A stretch of DNA of 52,335 nucleotides from JAGIBJ01 sp047604965 (lineage in GTDB: Bacteria; Actinomycetota; Thermoleophilia; Solirubrobacterales; Solirubrobacteraceae). The stretch is from the NCBI GenBank assembly GCA_047604965.1, contig JASGGQ010000002.1, positions 1 through 52,335 on the forward strand, in the 5' to 3' direction. The notes under the pieces are model-generated. The model was given only the letters and a program-made list of their open reading frames with translations. It ran no database searches and had not been told where the DNA came from. The first letter of the stretch is position 1. Every line of letters begins with the position of its first letter. Made by a program: the position numbers and the translations under genes. Positions 24,499 through 33,182 of the stretch are shown one piece after another.

Positions 24499-25832
24499 GG
24501 GCGGTGCGGGTGGATGCCGGCGGCGTCTGCTTCCATCAGCGGCGCCTCCGGCGAGTCCTGATCGGGCAGGTTGAACACGGTGCCGGGCGCGGGCGCGACC
24601 GGGCCGCTCAGCAGCGGATCGCCGGTTGACTGCATCCATTCGTGCAGCCGCTCGCGCAGCGCGTCGCGAACGGCGGCGTACGCCGGATCGTCGATCAGGT
24701 TCGTTGCCTCGTTGGGATCGAAGACGAGGTCGTACAGCTGTTCGCGCGGGATCGGCCGTTGCGCCCAGCCGTGCGCGAGTAGCAGCTCTTTGCTCGGGCT
24801 GTCGTCAACGTTCGGCAGCACCGCCGTCGTGTGCTCGTCGTCGAAGCGGCGCACATACTTGTGGCGGCGGGTGCGCACCGCGCGCTGCGGCTCGTAGGCG
24901 GCGTGGAAGGTAATGCCGGCGAAGATCGCGTCGTTGACCTCCATCGCCTCGCCGCGAATGACCGGCATGATCGACTGGCCGTGCAGCCAGTCCGGCGCGG
25001 GAATCCCGGCGACATCGCAGATCGTCGGGAAGAGATCGACCTGCGAGACGAGCGCATCGACGACCTTGCCGCCGTGGAAGCCGGCGGGGCCGCGCATCAG
25101 CAGCATCACGCCGATCCCGCGGTCGAACAGGGTCGCTTTGGCGCCGGGGAACGGGATGCCGTGGTCGGTCGTGAAGATCACCAGCGTGTCGTCGGCGATG
25201 CCGCGTTGGTCGAGCGCGTTGAGGACCGCACCGACGCCGTGGTCAAGCGAGCGGGCGCTGGCCTTGAAGGCGGCCACATCGCGGCGCGTTTCCGGCGTGT
25301 CGGGGAGGTTCGCGGGCGGCGCGGAGTACAGCGCGTCGCGCACCGCCGTCGGCTCGAAGTATTCGCGGTGCGTTTCAAAGAAGCCGATCGATAGGAACGA
25401 TGGGCGGTCGTCCGGCAGGGCGGCGATCAGTTCGACGGCGGCCGGTGCGACGTTGTCGGCATGGAAGCTGTCGACGACGGTGACGTGCTCGTAGCCGATC
25501 TCCTCGGGGTCGGCGGCGAGATGCTGTTCGCCGAGCAGCGCCGTGTAGTAGCCGTGGTCGTGCAGCGTGCGCGCGAGATGGCGCGAGGTGTCGGCGAGAC
25601 GGTAGCCGCGGTGCGCGAGGCCGAGCATCCCGGTGGCGTGGCTGGCTTGGCCGGTCAGCAGCGCGGCGCGGCTGCCCGAGCAGACGGCGGCCGCCGCGTA
25701 CGCCTGGCGAAACAGGATGCCCTGGTCGGCGAGGCGCTGGATATTCGGGGTCGGCACCTGGTGGCCGTACGGCTGCACGTACCGGCCGGTGTCGTGCGAA
25801 TGGAGGTAGAGAATGTTCGGACGGCGCGCCAT
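24495..25832 (-). CDS. Type I sulfatase (alkaline phosphatase superfamily)
   Basis: This 445-residue protein has the sulfatase fold: RRPNILYLHSHDTGRY at the N-terminus, the maturation motif AVCSGSRAALLTGQ with Cys51, FTTDHGIPFPGAKATLFDRG in the middle and GRNG-like C-terminal features (LYDLVFDPNEATNLIDD). Cys51 would be converted to formylglycine by the FGE encoded at 29569. The motif reads C-S-G-S-R where C-x-(P/A)-x-R is usual. No signal peptide is seen, so a cytoplasmic location is likely, and the substrate is unknown. It is divergent from the sulfotransferase with a 39-base gap and overlaps the PHP gene downstream. Confidence 0.88.
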   Translation of the reverse strand: MARRPNILYLHSHDTGRYVQPYGHQVPTPNIQRLADQGILFRQAYAAAAVCSGSRAALLTGQASHATGMLGLAHRGYRLADTSRHLARTLHDHGYYTALLGEQHLAADPEEIGYEHVTVVDSFHADNVAPAAVELIAALPDDRPSFLSIGFFETHREYFEPTAVRDALYSAPPANLPDTPETRRDVAAFKASARSLDHGVGAVLNALDQRGIADDTLVIFTTDHGIPFPGAKATLFDRGIGVMLLMRGPAGFHGGKVVDALVSQVDLFPTICDVAGIPAPDWLHGQSIMPVIRGEAMEVNDAIFAGITFHAAYEPQRAVRTRRHKYVRRFDDEHTTAVLPNVDDSPSKELLLAHGWAQRPIPREQLYDLVFDPNEATNLIDDPAYAAVRDALRERLHEWMQSTGDPLLSGPVAPAPGTVFNLPDQDSPEAPLMEADAAGIHPHRP

Positions 25833-25871
25833 CTGGAAACTATTGAAACACTATAGGTATTATAGGGTTTG
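25833..25871. promoter_or_regulatory. AT-rich divergent control region of the sulfate-ester island
   Basis: These 39 bases between the sulfatase and sulfotransferase starts are strikingly AT-rich against the neighbours. On the minus strand TATAAT (25859-25864) is a perfect -10 about 27 bases before the sulfatase ATG. CTATAG/TATAGG-like units recur at about 25851-25857 and 25861-25866, and CTATTG occurs at 25840, which suggests an operator shared by both directions. The regulator is not in the window. Confidence 0.55.
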
Positions 25872-26690
25872 ATGTCCTTGTCGCACGCCAGTTTGCACTA
25901 CATCGTCGCCGCGACTCCGCGCAGCGGCTCGACCCTGCTCTGCGAGCTGCTCAAAGGGACCGGGATCGCCGGGCGTCCCAACGAGGATTTCCAGGCCCTT
26001 CGCGCCACCTCGCAGCCGCGCCAGCCACGCCAGTACTTCGAGGGCGTGACCGGCGACTTCATCGAGCGGCTCGCGCCGACCGACCCCGGCGTCACCGAAA
26101 CGCCGCAGCAGTCGATCGCGACGATCGAACGTTCACTGCGCGAGAGCACCACCAGCAACGGCGTATACGGCACCAAGGTGATGTGGGGCTACCTCGACGA
26201 GCTGGCCGCCCGCCTGGCCGCACTGCCCGGGCTTGGCGGGGCGCCACTGCCCGACGCGCTGCGCGCCACCTTCCCGCAGCTGCGCTTCATCCAGATCCAA
26301 CGGCGCGACAAGATCGGCCAGGCAATCTCGCTGTGGACCGCCGTGCAAACCCGCACCTGGCGCGACGAAGGCGACGGCGGCAGCGAACCGGAGGTGTTCT
26401 ACGACTACGCCGCGATCGACCATCTCGTGCGCCTGCAAACCGCGCACGAGCAGGCCTGGAGCGACTGGCTTGGCCGCCACGACTTCCCGGTGCGTACCGT
26501 CGTCTACGAGGAGTTCGCACAAGATCCGCGCGCGAACACCGCCGAGCTGGTGCAGTGGCTCGGCGTCCCAGGAGCGGGCGCCGTGCAGGTGCCGGAGCCG
26601 AAGATGCGCAAACAACGCAACGGGCGCTCGAAGGAATGGGCGCAGCGCTACCGCGAGCAGCGGGACGCGATCCAGGCGACCACCCCATGA
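25872..26690 (+). CDS. Stf0-family sulfotransferase
   Basis: The 272-residue protein carries the 5'-phosphosulfate loop ATPRSGSTLLCELL near residue 15 and ends with the Stf0 pattern MRKQRNGRSKEWAQRYRE. Between them lie YGTKVMWGYLDEL, RFIQIQRRDKIGQAISLW and VYEEFAQDP, all Stf0-like. Stf0 enzymes transfer sulfate from PAPS to carbohydrates such as trehalose in mycobacteria; the acceptor here is unknown. An ATG at 25872 is preceded in frame by a TTG with no advantage. Its TGA overlaps the cysD ATG, so PAPS supply and use are translationally coupled. Confidence 0.88.
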   Translation: MSLSHASLHYIVAATPRSGSTLLCELLKGTGIAGRPNEDFQALRATSQPRQPRQYFEGVTGDFIERLAPTDPGVTETPQQSIATIERSLRESTTSNGVYGTKVMWGYLDELAARLAALPGLGGAPLPDALRATFPQLRFIQIQRRDKIGQAISLWTAVQTRTWRDEGDGGSEPEVFYDYAAIDHLVRLQTAHEQAWSDWLGRHDFPVRTVVYEEFAQDPRANTAELVQWLGVPGAGAVQVPEPKMRKQRNGRSKEWAQRYREQRDAIQATTP

Positions 26691-27625
26691 GCACCACCAC
26701 CACCGGCGGCGCGGGGCGCCGCACCCCACAGGTCAACCGCCGCACGATCCTCGAAGCCGAAGCGATCCACGTGCTGCGCGAGGTCGCCGCCGAGTTCGAA
26801 CGGCCGGTCCTGCTGTTCTCCGGCGGCAAAGATTCGATCGTGCTGCTGCGCCTCGCCGAGAAGGCCTTTCGTCCGGCGCGCTTTCCCTTCCCGCTGCTGA
26901 ACATCGAAACCGGCCAGGAGTTCCCGGAGGTCCTCGCCTTCCGCGACCAGCTCGCCACGCAGCTCGGTGAAGAGCTGCTGATCGCCCGCGTGCAGGACTC
27001 GATCGACGCCGGGCGCACCAGCGAAGAGAGCGGCCGGCGCGCAACGCGCAACCGGCTGCAAACGGTGACGCTACTCGACGCGCTGGCCGAACACAGCTTC
27101 GATGCGGCGATCGGCGGCGCGCGACGCGACGAAGAGCGCTCCCGCGCCAAGGAACGTATCCTGTCGTTCCGCGACGAGCATGGTCAGTGGGACCCGCGCC
27201 ACCAGCGGCCGGAGCTGTGGTCGCTGTACAACACCGTCGTGCGGCGCGGCGAAAGCGTCCGCGCCTTTCCGCTAAGCAATTGGACGGAGATCGACGTGTG
27301 GCGGTACATCGACCATGAGCGGCTCCCGCTGCCGTCGATCTACTTCGCGCATCGCCGCCGGGTTTTCGAGCGCGGCGCGCTGGTGCTCGCCGAGTCGCCG
27401 TATCTCACGCCGCAACCCGGCGACTCGGTGGTGCAGGAGGAGAGCGTGCGCTACCGCACGATCGGCGATCTCGCCGTCACCGGTGCGATCCGCTCGCAGG
27501 CGACGACGGTCGAGCAGGTACTCGACGAGCTCGCGCGAGCCCGCTGGACCGAACGCGCCCGCACCCGCGCCGACGACGACTCCCCGTCGTCGCTAGAGGA
27601 CCGCAAACGCGAAGGCTACTTTTAG
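26687..27625 (+). CDS. cysD: Sulfate adenylyltransferase subunit 2
   Basis: The 312-residue protein is the small catalytic subunit of ATP sulfurylase. The PP-loop LLFSGGKDSIVLLRLAEKAF lies near residue 42, followed by FPLLNIETGQEFPEV, the GARRDEERSRAKERILSFRDEHGQWDP block near residue 140, and PLSNWTEIDVWRYI near residue 190. With CysN it makes adenosine phosphosulfate from ATP and sulfate. It starts inside the sulfotransferase stop codon (ATGA) and is followed two bases later by cysNC. Confidence 0.93.
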   Translation: MSTTTTGGAGRRTPQVNRRTILEAEAIHVLREVAAEFERPVLLFSGGKDSIVLLRLAEKAFRPARFPFPLLNIETGQEFPEVLAFRDQLATQLGEELLIARVQDSIDAGRTSEESGRRATRNRLQTVTLLDALAEHSFDAAIGGARRDEERSRAKERILSFRDEHGQWDPRHQRPELWSLYNTVVRRGESVRAFPLSNWTEIDVWRYIDHERLPLPSIYFAHRRRVFERGALVLAESPYLTPQPGDSVVQEESVRYRTIGDLAVTGAIRSQATTVEQVLDELARARWTERARTRADDDSPSSLEDRKREGYF

Positions 27626-27627
27626 CG

Positions 27628-29472
27628 ATGCCAAACCGTGGCTACAACCACCAGGATCTGCTGCGGATCGTCGTCGGCGGTTCGGTCGATCACGGCAAAA
27701 GTTCGCTGATCGGGCGGCTGCTGCTCGACGCCGAGGATCTCTACTCCGATCAGCTCGACGAGGTGACCGGCGGCGAGCTGGCGTTCGCGACCGATGGGCT
27801 GCGCGACGAGCGCGAGCTCGGACTGACGATCGACATCGCGCACCGCTACTTCTCAACGCCCAGGCGCGGCTTCGTGCTCGTCGACGCGCCCGGTCATGTG
27901 CGCTACACCCGCAACATGGTGACCGGCGCCTCAAAAGCCGATCTACTGGTGCTCGTCGTCGATGTCACCGAGGGGCTGACCGAGCAGAGCCGGCGCCACC
28001 TTCAGCTGGCGCAATTGCTCGGGGTCGAGCAGCTGATCGTCGCCGCGAACAAGATCGACCTCGTGCCGCACGATGCGGCGCCGGCACGCGCGCTTGCACG
28101 CGACACCGAGGAGGTGGCCGAGCGGCTCGGATTCGCCTCAGTGCAGGTGATTCCTGTCAGCGCCAGCTCGGGCGACAACGTCGTGATCGCCAGCAAACGC
28201 ACCCCGTGGTACGTCGGTCCGACGCTCGTGCAGGCACTCGAACAGGCGCCACAGCGCGTCGCGGCCGAGCAACGCCCGCTGCGCTTCCCGGTGCAGTGGA
28301 TCGTGCGCCAAGGCACCTACCGGGGGCTGGCCGGACAGGTCTCCGGCGGGGTACTGCGCAGCGGCGCGGAGGTAACGATCCTGCCGAGCGGCGAGCGGAC
28401 CAGGATCGCGCGGCTCGATCACTACGACGGCGAGATCGACGCGGTGCGCGGCCCGCTGGAGGCGACCGTCGTGTTGGAGGATCACCTCGACGTGTCGCGC
28501 GGCGACATGCTGGTCGCCAGCGACGATCCAGCGCTGGCGGCGCGTGAGCTGCGGGCGACGCTGGTGTGGCTCGGCGATGAGCCGCTGTCCGCGGGCCGCC
28601 GCTACCTGCTCAAGCACACGACGCGGCGCGTCCGCGCGACGGTGCGAAGCTTGGAGTACGCGGTCAACGTCGATGGCGAGCAGCTTGATGATGCCGTCGA
28701 GCTGCGCACCAACGAAGTCGGACGGGTCGTGCTGCGGCTCGCCACGCCGGTCGTCGCCGACCCGTACGACGAAAACCGCACCACCGGCTCGTTCATCCTG
28801 ATCGATGAGCTGAGCCACGACACCGTCGCCGCCGGCCTGGTACGGGACGCGCGGCCGGGCGCTGCCGACGACGAGCAACGCAGCCCCGACGTCGTGTGGC
28901 ATCCCGGCAAGCTCGACCGCACCGAGCGATGGCACAAGCTCGGCGCAACCGGTGCGACGATCTGGCTGACAGGACTGCCGGCCTCCGGCAAGTCGACGAT
29001 CTCGACGGCGCTTGAGCAGGCGCTGGTGCATCGCGGGCGGCTCGCCTATTTGCTCGACGGCGACAACGTCCGCCACGGACTCTCGGGCGACCTGGGATTC
29101 GACGCGGCCTCCCGCGCCGAGAACGTGCGGCGCGTCGGCCATGTCGCGCGCTTCTTCGCCGATGCCGGCGGGATCGCGATCGTCGCACTGGTCTCACCGT
29201 TTCGCACCGACCGCGACCTCGCACGCCGCCTCCACGACAAAGCCGGCCTGCCCTTCATCGAAGTGTTCGTCGACACGCCGCTGGAGGAGTGCGCGCGGCG
29301 CGACCCGAAGGGGCTCTACGCGCGCGCCAAAGCCGGGCGGATGCGAGGCCTGACCGGCCAGGACACGCCGTACGAGCCGCCGGAATCGCCGGAGGTCACG
29401 ATCCGCACGCTCCAGCAGCAGGTCCATGAATCGGTCGAGCAGCTGATCGCGTTGCTCGATGGATTGGCCTGA
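27628..29472 (+). CDS. cysNC: Fused sulfate adenylyltransferase subunit 1 / adenylylsulfate kinase
   Basis: The 614-residue protein is a CysN GTPase (residues ~1-425) joined to a CysC APS kinase (~430-614). CysN motifs are GSVDHGKSSLIGRLL near residue 18, DAPGHVRYTRNM and NKID; CysC motifs are Walker A GLPASGKST near residue 450, LLDGDNVRHGLSGDLGF and VDTPLEECARRDPKGLY. The GTPase stimulates CysD, and the kinase phosphorylates APS to PAPS, the donor for the sulfotransferase encoded just upstream. The length and fusion order are usual for actinobacteria. No cysH or sulfite reductase lies nearby, which fits PAPS made for sulfation. Confidence 0.93.
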   Translation: MPNRGYNHQDLLRIVVGGSVDHGKSSLIGRLLLDAEDLYSDQLDEVTGGELAFATDGLRDERELGLTIDIAHRYFSTPRRGFVLVDAPGHVRYTRNMVTGASKADLLVLVVDVTEGLTEQSRRHLQLAQLLGVEQLIVAANKIDLVPHDAAPARALARDTEEVAERLGFASVQVIPVSASSGDNVVIASKRTPWYVGPTLVQALEQAPQRVAAEQRPLRFPVQWIVRQGTYRGLAGQVSGGVLRSGAEVTILPSGERTRIARLDHYDGEIDAVRGPLEATVVLEDHLDVSRGDMLVASDDPALAARELRATLVWLGDEPLSAGRRYLLKHTTRRVRATVRSLEYAVNVDGEQLDDAVELRTNEVGRVVLRLATPVVADPYDENRTTGSFILIDELSHDTVAAGLVRDARPGAADDEQRSPDVVWHPGKLDRTERWHKLGATGATIWLTGLPASGKSTISTALEQALVHRGRLAYLLDGDNVRHGLSGDLGFDAASRAENVRRVGHVARFFADAGGIAIVALVSPFRTDRDLARRLHDKAGLPFIEVFVDTPLEECARRDPKGLYARAKAGRMRGLTGQDTPYEPPESPEVTIRTLQQQVHESVEQLIALLDGLA

Positions 29473-29514
29473 CCGGCCTGACCGGCATGCCCGGCATGCC
29501 CGGCATGACCGGCC
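29470..29514. repeat. Five 9-base tandem repeats
   Basis: Units TGACCGGCC, TGACCGGCA, TGCCCGGCA, TGCCCGGCA and TGACCGGCC run head to tail from the cysNC stop codon. This looks like slippage-prone filler between cysNC and the FGE gene; no function is evident. Confidence 0.8.
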
Positions 29515-29568
29515 GACGGCGGTGGTCGTCCGGCTGGCCGGAGCGGGCGACCTTCTACGCTGCGCGTC

Positions 29569-30486
29569 ATGAGTGACCGGTCATGCTGCGGCGGATCGCG
29601 CGGCGCACTGCAAGCCGGAGGTGACGCGCACGCGGCGCTGGCGGCGCCGGCAGCGGGCAGCGCCGCGATCACGCCGCGTGGCGGCTGGGTCGAACTGCCG
29701 GCGCAGTCGTTCTCGATGGGCGACGACCGCCCCGAGGTGATCCCCGGCGATGGCGAGGAGCCGGTCCGCACGGTGGCCGTCGAAGCGTTTGCGATCGCCG
29801 CGACGGCCGTAACCGTCGACGAATGGCGCAGCTTCGTTGCGGCGACCGGCTGGCGGACCGTCGCCGAACGGGAAGGCTGGTCGTTCGTCTTCGCCGGCCA
29901 TCTGCCGGACGATCATCCGCCGACGCGCGCACTCATCGGCGCGCCGTGGTGGCGGCAGGTGTTCGGGGCAGATTGGGCGCATCCCGAAGGGCCGCGATCG
30001 CATGTCGATCGGCGTGGCGACCATCCGGTGGTCCACATTTCCCGCGACGACGCGCTGGCCTACTGCCGCTGGGCCGGTGCACGGCTGCCCGCCGAGGCGG
30101 AGTGGGAGCTGGCGGCGCGCGGCGGCCTCGAGCGCGCGATCTATCCGTGGGGCGACGAGCTGACCCCCGGCGGCGAGCACCGCTGCAACATTTGGCAGGG
30201 CGAGTTTCCCGCGCGTGACGACGGCGAGGACGGCTTCCGTGGCACCGCCCCGGTCGATGCCTTTGCCCCCAACGGCTACGGCCTGTGGAACATGACCGGC
30301 AACGTGTGGGAGTGGTGCGCTGATCGCTTTACCGCGCCGAATGCGGTCGATGGCGCGTTCGTCGTGCGCGGCGGCTCGCACCTCTGCCACCGGTCGTACT
30401 GCGACCGGTACCGCGTCTCGGCGCGCACCGGCAACACCGGCGACAGTTCGCTCTCCCACACCGGCTTTCGACTGGCCCGTGACTGA
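29569..30486 (+). CDS. Formylglycine-generating enzyme (SUMF1 family)
   Basis: The 305-residue protein has the FGE-sulfatase fold: MSDRSCCGGSRG start typical of actinobacterial FGEs, FSMGDDRPEVIPGDGEEPVRTV, HPVVHISRDDALAYCRWAGARLPAEAEWE-type core, NGYGLWNMTGNVWEW and the end GGSHLCHRSYCDRYRVSAR. Both active-site cysteines that bind copper are present in that last motif, so it should be a true oxygen-dependent FGE rather than a non-catalytic SUMF1 homologue. It would convert Cys51 of the nearby sulfatase to formylglycine. It is on the same strand as cysNC after a 96-base gap. Confidence 0.92.
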   Translation: MSDRSCCGGSRGALQAGGDAHAALAAPAAGSAAITPRGGWVELPAQSFSMGDDRPEVIPGDGEEPVRTVAVEAFAIAATAVTVDEWRSFVAATGWRTVAEREGWSFVFAGHLPDDHPPTRALIGAPWWRQVFGADWAHPEGPRSHVDRRGDHPVVHISRDDALAYCRWAGARLPAEAEWELAARGGLERAIYPWGDELTPGGEHRCNIWQGEFPARDDGEDGFRGTAPVDAFAPNGYGLWNMTGNVWEWCADRFTAPNAVDGAFVVRGGSHLCHRSYCDRYRVSARTGNTGDSSLSHTGFRLARD

Positions 30487-31100
30487 TGGAGCTGGCAGCG
30501 CCGCACCGGCGGCGTGCGACGGGGCGCGGGCGGGCGGCGCTTCAACGGGGCTACTCCTCCCCTGCTGCGCCGCGCCAAATCATCCGGTCAGGCGCCTCGC
30601 CGCAGTGATCGTGTCGGTACTCGGTGTTGAGGGTCGCGCAGCGAACCGGTGCTCTTGAGCCGCCGGACGGTCAACTCACCAAACTGCGGCTTGGGGAGCC
30701 CAAGGTGGCCGTACAGGTCATCGAGTTCCTGTTCGAGACTCTGGAGCCGGTCGAGGTGCTCCTGTGGTGACCCGGAGGTGGGCATAGGTTCACGGTACGC
30801 ACCTCCCCGGACGGCACACCCCGATTCGCTGAGGCCAACCGCCCAACGGGACCGAGTGGTCCAATCACCGGCGCCCTGATGCGTGACCGAGCACCTTCGC
30901 AGGTGCGTGCGTGGCGCGAGAGAGGCCTTTACGGGCGCGACGGCGAATTTGGCGATCCCTTGCGCCAAAACAGTGGCTATTATCGCGAATCGTTCGCAAC
31001 AACTGGTCGGTAGCGGCCGTGGTGCGCCCTCTACCCAGGCCAGCCACGCGCCAACTCGTACCGACGACGGGCGCCCGCCTTCGCCGCTCCTCTCGCAACG
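30487..31100. other. Mostly non-coding stretch between FGE gene and tRNA
   Basis: Apart from the small candidate gene at 30588-30785, the stretch holds a tight hairpin GCACCT-4-AGGTGC (30891-30906) and no frame with known similarity. Short plus-strand frames near 30883 overlap the tRNA in their tails and look accidental. Confidence 0.4.
30588..30785 (-). CDS. Small hypothetical protein with helical segment
   Basis: This 65-residue candidate reads MPTSGSPQEHLDRLQSLEQ, continues ELDDLYGHLGLPKPQFGEL and ends in a basic tail. The heptad-like Leu spacing near residues 11-28 suggests a short coiled coil, and third codon positions are mostly G or C over the first 50 codons, as in real genes here. 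A GGGAGG lies rather far upstream (about 17 bases). I do not recognise it; it may be a degraded gene end. Confidence 0.35.
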   Translation of the reverse strand: MPTSGSPQEHLDRLQSLEQELDDLYGHLGLPKPQFGELTVRRLKSTGSLRDPQHRVPTRSLRRGA

Positions 31101-31127
31101 AAGGCCCCGCCAATTCGGCGGGGCCTT
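31101..31127 (-). terminator. Rho-independent-like terminator after tRNA-Ile
   Basis: AAGGCCCCGCC and GGCGGGGCCTT form an 11-pair stem with a five-base loop, ten bases past the tRNA 3' end on the minus strand. The T-run is short, but the A/T-flanked, very stable stem is typical of GC-rich genomes. Confidence 0.75.
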
Positions 31128-31136
31128 CGCATGAGA

Positions 31137-31210
<74 letters not shown>

Positions 31211-31339
31211 GCGTACGCGCACCCGGGTGGCGCGGGAGGCGTATGGTAGCGCGTCCTTGTGATCGGTGGCTCCGTGGCCACGAGGCAACTTCACCGGCCC
31301 GCGGCGATGCGCCCAGCGGCGGGTTGGCGATCGAGATCG

Positions 31340-32311
31340 TCACGCGAGCCGTTCGGTGAGCCGGCGTGCGGCGGCGGGGTCATCGAGGTCGAGTTCAACG
31401 CGAAACCCGGTACCGCGCGGGCGAACGCGCACGTCGAGTCCGAGCGCTGCCGACAGCTCATCGGAGAGCGATTCGGCGGCGGCCAGGTGGTCGGCGCTGG
31501 GAGCCACGGGGGCCGGAGTGGTGCGTTCGGAGGTGGGTCCGGCGGGGCGCGCGCGGCGTTCGACTTCGCGCACGCTCCAGCGTTCGGCAACGGCGCTCCG
31601 TGCCAGCCGTCGGCGATCGCTTTGGTCGGGCGCGAGCAGGAGTGCGCGGCCGTGACCTTCGCTGAGTTGTCCTGCTTCGAGCAGTTCGATGACCTCGTCG
31701 GGGAGATCGAGCAGGCGGATCAAGTTCGAGATGGCCGCCCGGCTGCGGCCGACGCGGCGGGCTACCTCTTCGCGCGTCAGCCCAAGCTCTTCAACCAGTC
31801 CAGCGCAGGCGCGGGCCTCCTCGATCGGCGTGAGGTCGGCGCGGGCCATGTTTTCGACCAGTGCAGCTTCGAGTGTCTCAGCGTTGCTGCGTTCGCGCAC
31901 GACCGCTGGAATCGCGTCGAGTCCGGCGAGCTGCGCGGCGCGCCAGCGACGCTCCCCGGCGACGATCTCGTAGCGGCCGCCGGGCCGGGGCCGCACCAAC
32001 ACCGGCTGGAGCACCCCCTGGGCGGCAATCGAGTCGGCGAGCGCCTGGAGTTCGGCGGGGTCAAAGCGGCGGCGCGGCTGATCGGGGTTGGCCGTGAGTA
32101 GGGCGACCGGCAACTCGCGCAGCTCAGCGGTGGTCGAGGCGGCACCGCCGCCGGGCGCGGGCGAGGCAGCGAGGATCGCCTCGAGCCCACGGCCGATGCC
32201 ACGCGCACGACCTGGAGATTTGGCAGGCGGCGCGCTTCCGGGGCCGCCACCCAGTCCACCTTTGGTGCGCGATCGTCCACCGCTCTGCTTCGGCGTCGGT
32301 GCATCAGACAC
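31340..32311 (-). CDS. parB: Chromosome partitioning protein ParB
   Basis: The 323-residue protein has a Ser/Gly/Pro-rich N-terminus ending GRARGIGRGLEAIL, the ParB CTPase domain (LLTANPDQPRRRFDPAEL, GRYEIVAGERRWRAAQLAGL with the G-E-R-R-x-R motif), ENMARADLTPIEEARA and the helix-turn-helix LTREEVARRVGRSRAAISNLIRLLDLP. It loads on parS and spreads to organise the origin region. The C-terminal dimer domain occupies the last ~60 residues. A GTG start at 32311 overlaps the parA stop by eight bases. Three parS-like sites lie within 2 kb. Confidence 0.93.
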   Translation of the reverse strand: MSDAPTPKQSGGRSRTKGGLGGGPGSAPPAKSPGRARGIGRGLEAILAASPAPGGGAASTTAELRELPVALLTANPDQPRRRFDPAELQALADSIAAQGVLQPVLVRPRPGGRYEIVAGERRWRAAQLAGLDAIPAVVRERSNAETLEAALVENMARADLTPIEEARACAGLVEELGLTREEVARRVGRSRAAISNLIRLLDLPDEVIELLEAGQLSEGHGRALLLAPDQSDRRRLARSAVAERWSVREVERRARPAGPTSERTTPAPVAPSADHLAAAESLSDELSAALGLDVRVRPRGTGFRVELDLDDPAAARRLTERLA

Positions 32312-33056
32312 GGGTCGCCAACTCCTCGGCAAGCGTGACGTACGCTTCCGCGCCAGTCGAGCGCGGGTCGTACTGGGTGATCGGCAGGCCGTAGCTCGGC
32401 GCTTCGCTGAGGCGGACATTGCGTGGGATTACCGTCTCGAACACGAGATCGGGGAAGTGCTTGCGTACCTCCGCTTCCACATCATGCGAGAGGCGGGTGC
32501 GGGGATCCCACATCGTGATGACGAGCCCTTCGATCGCGAGCGACGGGTTGAGCTGCTTCTGGACGAGCCCGAGTGTTTCCAGCAGCGAACCGAGCCCCTC
32601 GAGCGCGAAGTACTCGGCTTGGACTGGAACGATCACGCGGTCGGCGGCACCAAGCGCGTTGAGTGTCAGCGGCCCGATCGACGGCGGGCAATCGAGGAAG
32701 ACGAACTGCGCTTGCTCGCGGAGCGGCGCGAGCGCATCGCGCAGGAGGTGGTCGGAATCCTCCAGACGCGGCAGTTCGACATTCGCCGCCGCAAGGTCGC
32801 CGTGCGCGGGCAACACCCGGAGATTGGGGACTGCGGTGTCCCGCAATGCGTCGACGGCTGGCGTACCGGCCAGCACGTCGTACAGCGACGGCCGTTCATC
32901 TTTGGGGAGCCCCAACGCCACGGTGGCGTTGGCCTGCGGGTCGGCATCGACGACGATCGCGGTCGCGCCGGCCTCGGCCAAACTGGCCGCGAGACTCACC
33001 GCCGTTGTCGTCTTCCCGACGCCACCCTTCTGATTGGCAAGCGCATAGATGGCCAC
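32304..33056 (-). CDS. parA: Chromosome partitioning ATPase ParA (Soj)
   Basis: The 250-residue protein has the deviant Walker A NQKGGVGKTTTAVSL near residue 10, VVDADPQANAT near residue 40 and the Walker B FVFLDCPPSIGPLTLNAL near residue 110, followed by RNVRLSEAPSYGLPI, diagnostic of Soj. It forms DNA-bound dimers that pull ParB-parS complexes. I prefer GTG 33056, which gives the usual family N-terminus; an ATG at 33083 in the same frame is the alternative, and neither has a clear ribosome binding site. parB overlaps its end. Confidence 0.92.
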   Translation of the reverse strand: MAIYALANQKGGVGKTTTAVSLAASLAEAGATAIVVDADPQANATVALGLPKDERPSLYDVLAGTPAVDALRDTAVPNLRVLPAHGDLAAANVELPRLEDSDHLLRDALAPLREQAQFVFLDCPPSIGPLTLNALGAADRVIVPVQAEYFALEGLGSLLETLGLVQKQLNPSLAIEGLVITMWDPRTRLSHDVEAEVRKHFPDLVFETVIPRNVRLSEAPSYGLPITQYDPRSTGAEAYVTLAEELATRV

Positions 33057-33126
33057 GCGCAGGAGCCTACGCGGAACGCCCATTGCGTGACAGGTCGACC
33101 GTCAGTGCCGAGCAGGAAGGAGCGAG

Positions 33127-33142
33127 CGTTTCACGTGAAACG
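33127..33142. promoter_or_regulatory. parS site 1
   Basis: CGTTTCACGTGAAACG is a perfect palindrome containing the bacterial parS core GTTTCACGTGAAAC. It lies about 70 bases upstream of parA, where ParB could also affect parAB expression. Confidence 0.93.
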
Positions 33143-33182
33143 CTGCACCTGCTGCGGCCAATCGGACCAACCGGCACCACTC

